DNA from: an uncultured Micromonospora sp.
GTDB taxonomy: Bacteria; Actinomycetota; Actinomycetes; Mycobacteriales; Micromonosporaceae
Assembly: GCA_937951935.1 (NCBI GenBank)
Contig: CALGAM010000165.1
Coordinates: 1-7,070, forward strand
Direction: 5' to 3'
Length of the DNA: 7,070 bases
Shown here: piece after piece, positions 6,162-7,070 of the stretch
Layout: each line of letters opens with the position of its first letter
How positions within the stretch are numbered: the stretch's first letter is position 1
Position numbers and translations under genes: made by a program
Notes under the pieces: generated by a model
Databases searched by the model: none
What the model saw: only the letters and a program-made list of their open reading frames with translations
What the model was told of the DNA's origin: nothing

Positions 6162-6457
6162 GGCTGGCCCGCTCCGACCCGGTCCAGCGAGGCGGCGATG
6201 TGCTCGACGAGCTGCCCGACCCGCAGGTCCCGTACGGTCTGCAGATCCAGGGTGGCGACGAAGTGGGCGAAGTTCACCTGGTCGCCGTACCGGGTCTGCA
6301 ACCGGCCGGCGAGCGAGACCACGTCGATGCTCTCCATGCCGAGGTCCTCGCGGAACGTGGTCTCCATGGTGATCTCGTCGTCCGGAGCGAAGTCCGCCAG
6401 CACGGCGCGGATCATCTCCGAGATTTCGGCGAGGATGCTCTCCTGCGAAGCGGCCAC
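6158..6457 (-). CDS. Discrete acyl carrier protein
   Basis: A 99-residue acyl carrier protein that carries intermediates as thioesters on a phosphopantetheine arm. The attachment motif is EDLGMESIDVVSL (residues 37-49), with Ser43 as the modified residue. Helix 1 (ILAEISEMIRAVLADF), the acidic loop, and a C-terminal helix (LRVGQLVEHIAASL) fit the fold. The part between helices 2 and 3 (VNFAHFVATLDLQTVRD) is longer than in housekeeping fatty-acid ACPs, so this is more likely a pathway-specific carrier. I chose GTG at 6457, since AAGGAG lies 7 nt upstream. An in-frame ATG at 6622 overlaps the preceding stop as ATGA, but would add 55 Pro/His/Arg-rich residues with lower third-position GC (my count: about 80% against 94% in the body) and has no clear ribosome binding site. 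The stop overlaps the hydrolase GTG by 4 nt. The PPTase encoded upstream is the obvious candidate to activate it. Confidence 0.9.
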   Translation of the reverse strand: MAASQESILAEISEMIRAVLADFAPDDEITMETTFREDLGMESIDVVSLAGRLQTRYGDQVNFAHFVATLDLQTVRDLRVGQLVEHIAASLDRVGAGQP

Positions 6458-6464
6458 CAGTGCG

Positions 6465-6470
6465 CTCCTT
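6465..6470 (-). promoter_or_regulatory. Ribosome binding site deciding the ACP start
   Basis: AAGGAG on the minus strand, 7 nt before GTG at 6457. It favours the short 99-residue ACP over the extended form starting at 6622. Confidence 0.75.
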
Positions 6471-6618
6471 CCGCCTGTCGGCTGTCGTTCGTGGCTGTCG
6501 TGCGTGTGGGCGTGGTGCGGAACGTGCTCGGTCGTGGTGCGGTCGGTGTGGCCGGACACCGGTGGCGGGCGTCGCGCCGCACACGGCCGGTGCGGGGCGG
6601 ACCCCGGTGCGGGTCGGG
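6471..6618 (-). other. ACP leader between the PPTase-domain gene and the ACP
   Basis: This stretch reads open in the ACP frame but looks non-coding. It holds a small hairpin (arms 6544-6549 and 6556-6561, 6 bp, loop GGCCGG) and a duplicated GCTGTCGT at 6481-6488 and 6494-6501. I see no promoter or T-run terminator, so read-through from the upstream gene is the simplest view. Confidence 0.35.
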
Positions 6619-7070
6619 TCATCCGCCGGCGGGGGTGGGTGGAACCCGGTTCGGTGTGTCCGGAGTGGACGGCATCCCGCGCGACGGGGCGGAGGCGGGC
6701 TCCGGACCCCAGGTCCAGGCGACGACGTACGTTCGGGGCGGCAGGTCGTCCGGGTTGCGGACCTCCCGGAACCCGACCTGGTAGACCCGGTCTCCGACGG
6801 TGACGACGAGCCCGGACTCCGTCGCGGCGACCACGGTGAACCGGCGCGGCCGGCCGTCCAGCCCGGTCCCCTCGCCCTTGCCGACCGCCTCCTTGGCCGC
6901 CCAGAACCGGGCGAACCAGCGGTGTCGTTCGGCCGGGCCGAAGGACTCCAGCAGGGCCAGTTCCGACTCCGACAGGGCGTAGGTCAGGGTGCTGTCCGGG
7001 TGTTGGGTGATCTCGACGACGTCGATGCCGACGCCGGGGGTGTCTGGTGGTGTGTCGGGTGGGCGGGGTC
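6619..7070 (-). CDS. 4'-phosphopantetheinyl transferase domain, C-terminal part of a gene entering from the right edge
   Basis: An open frame continues past the right edge; 149 residues plus the TGA stop (6619-6621) are visible. PPTases move phosphopantetheine from CoA to the serine of carrier proteins. Numbering from the edge, the two signature motifs are GVGIDVVEI (12-20, metal ligand D16) and RFWAAKEAVGKGEGTGL (54-70, E60, K59 and K64), 44 residues apart as in the AcpS/Sfp superfamily. The first 11 visible residues are Pro/Asp/Thr-rich linker with no ATG, GTG or TTG codon, so a stand-alone AcpS starting just before the GID motif is not supported. More likely this is the C-terminal domain of a larger protein, as in enediyne-type and other iterative PKSs that carry their own PPTase. 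The last about 25 residues (after WTWGPEPAS) are low-complexity. A two-domain Sfp-type enzyme is less likely, since the GID motif is followed directly by the KEA motif and then the end. Confidence 0.85.
   Translation of the reverse strand, partial: PRPPDTPPDTPGVGIDVVEITQHPDSTLTYALSESELALLESFGPAERHRWFARFWAAKEAVGKGEGTGLDGRPRRFTVVAATESGLVVTVGDRVYQVGFREVRNPDDLPPRTYVVAWTWGPEPASAPSRGMPSTPDTPNRVPPTPAGG

Noticed and set aside
6544..6561. The 6-bp hairpin after the PPTase-domain gene as a terminator
   Set aside because: The stem is short, it lies over 50 nt past the stop, and the downstream genes appear to belong to the same operon.
1..7070. CRISPR arrays, tRNA or rRNA genes, insertion sequences, phage or defence genes
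   Set aside because: No spaced repeats, cloverleaf-like segments, transposase motifs or terminal inverted repeats were seen in the window.

Overview
The window is about 70% or more G+C with strong G/C third-position codon bias, GTG starts next to canonical Shine-Dalgarno (SD) sequences, and tight 4-nt gene overlaps. This points to a high-GC actinomycete, plausibly Micromonosporaceae; the taxon is inferred from composition and protein style, not from a marker gene. Every gene I can support lies on the minus strand, so transcription runs from the right edge to the left edge.

In transcription order: (1) the C-terminal 149 residues of a protein ending in a 4'-phosphopantetheinyl transferase (PPTase) domain, entering from the right edge; a Pro-rich linker and no visible start suggest it is the tail of a larger polyketide or fatty-acid synthase. 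(2) A discrete acyl carrier protein (ACP). (3) An alpha/beta hydrolase of thioesterase type whose GTG overlaps the ACP stop. (4) A PAPS-dependent sulfotransferase whose start lies inside the hydrolase gene. (5) A large secreted protein with beta-propeller-like repeats, followed by a perfect 13-bp hairpin. (6) A lipoprotein esterase of the PHB-depolymerase/LpqC family, followed by a perfect 11-bp hairpin. (7) A CysQ-type 3'-phosphoadenosine-5'-phosphate (PAP) phosphatase, coupled by GTGA overlap to (8) the first 30 codons of cysD, the small subunit of ATP sulfurylase, running off the left edge.

The connecting theme is sulfate activation and transfer. CysD, with partners expected beyond the left edge, makes adenylyl sulfate, the PAPS precursor. 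The sulfotransferase consumes PAPS and releases PAP, and CysQ removes PAP. The PPTase would prime the ACP, so ACP, hydrolase and sulfotransferase look like the end of a biosynthetic gene cluster making a sulfated, or sulfate-activated, polyketide or lipid. The most interesting reading is that ACP, hydrolase and sulfotransferase are a split version of the ACP-sulfotransferase-thioesterase terminus of CurM and cyanobacterial olefin synthases, which releases chains as terminal alkenes. Plain product sulfation is the simpler alternative. The two secreted proteins between the sulfotransferase and cysQ have their own hairpins and may be unrelated to the pathway.

No tRNA, rRNA, CRISPR array, insertion sequence or transposase was recognised. 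No gene-free stretch exceeds about 180 nt.
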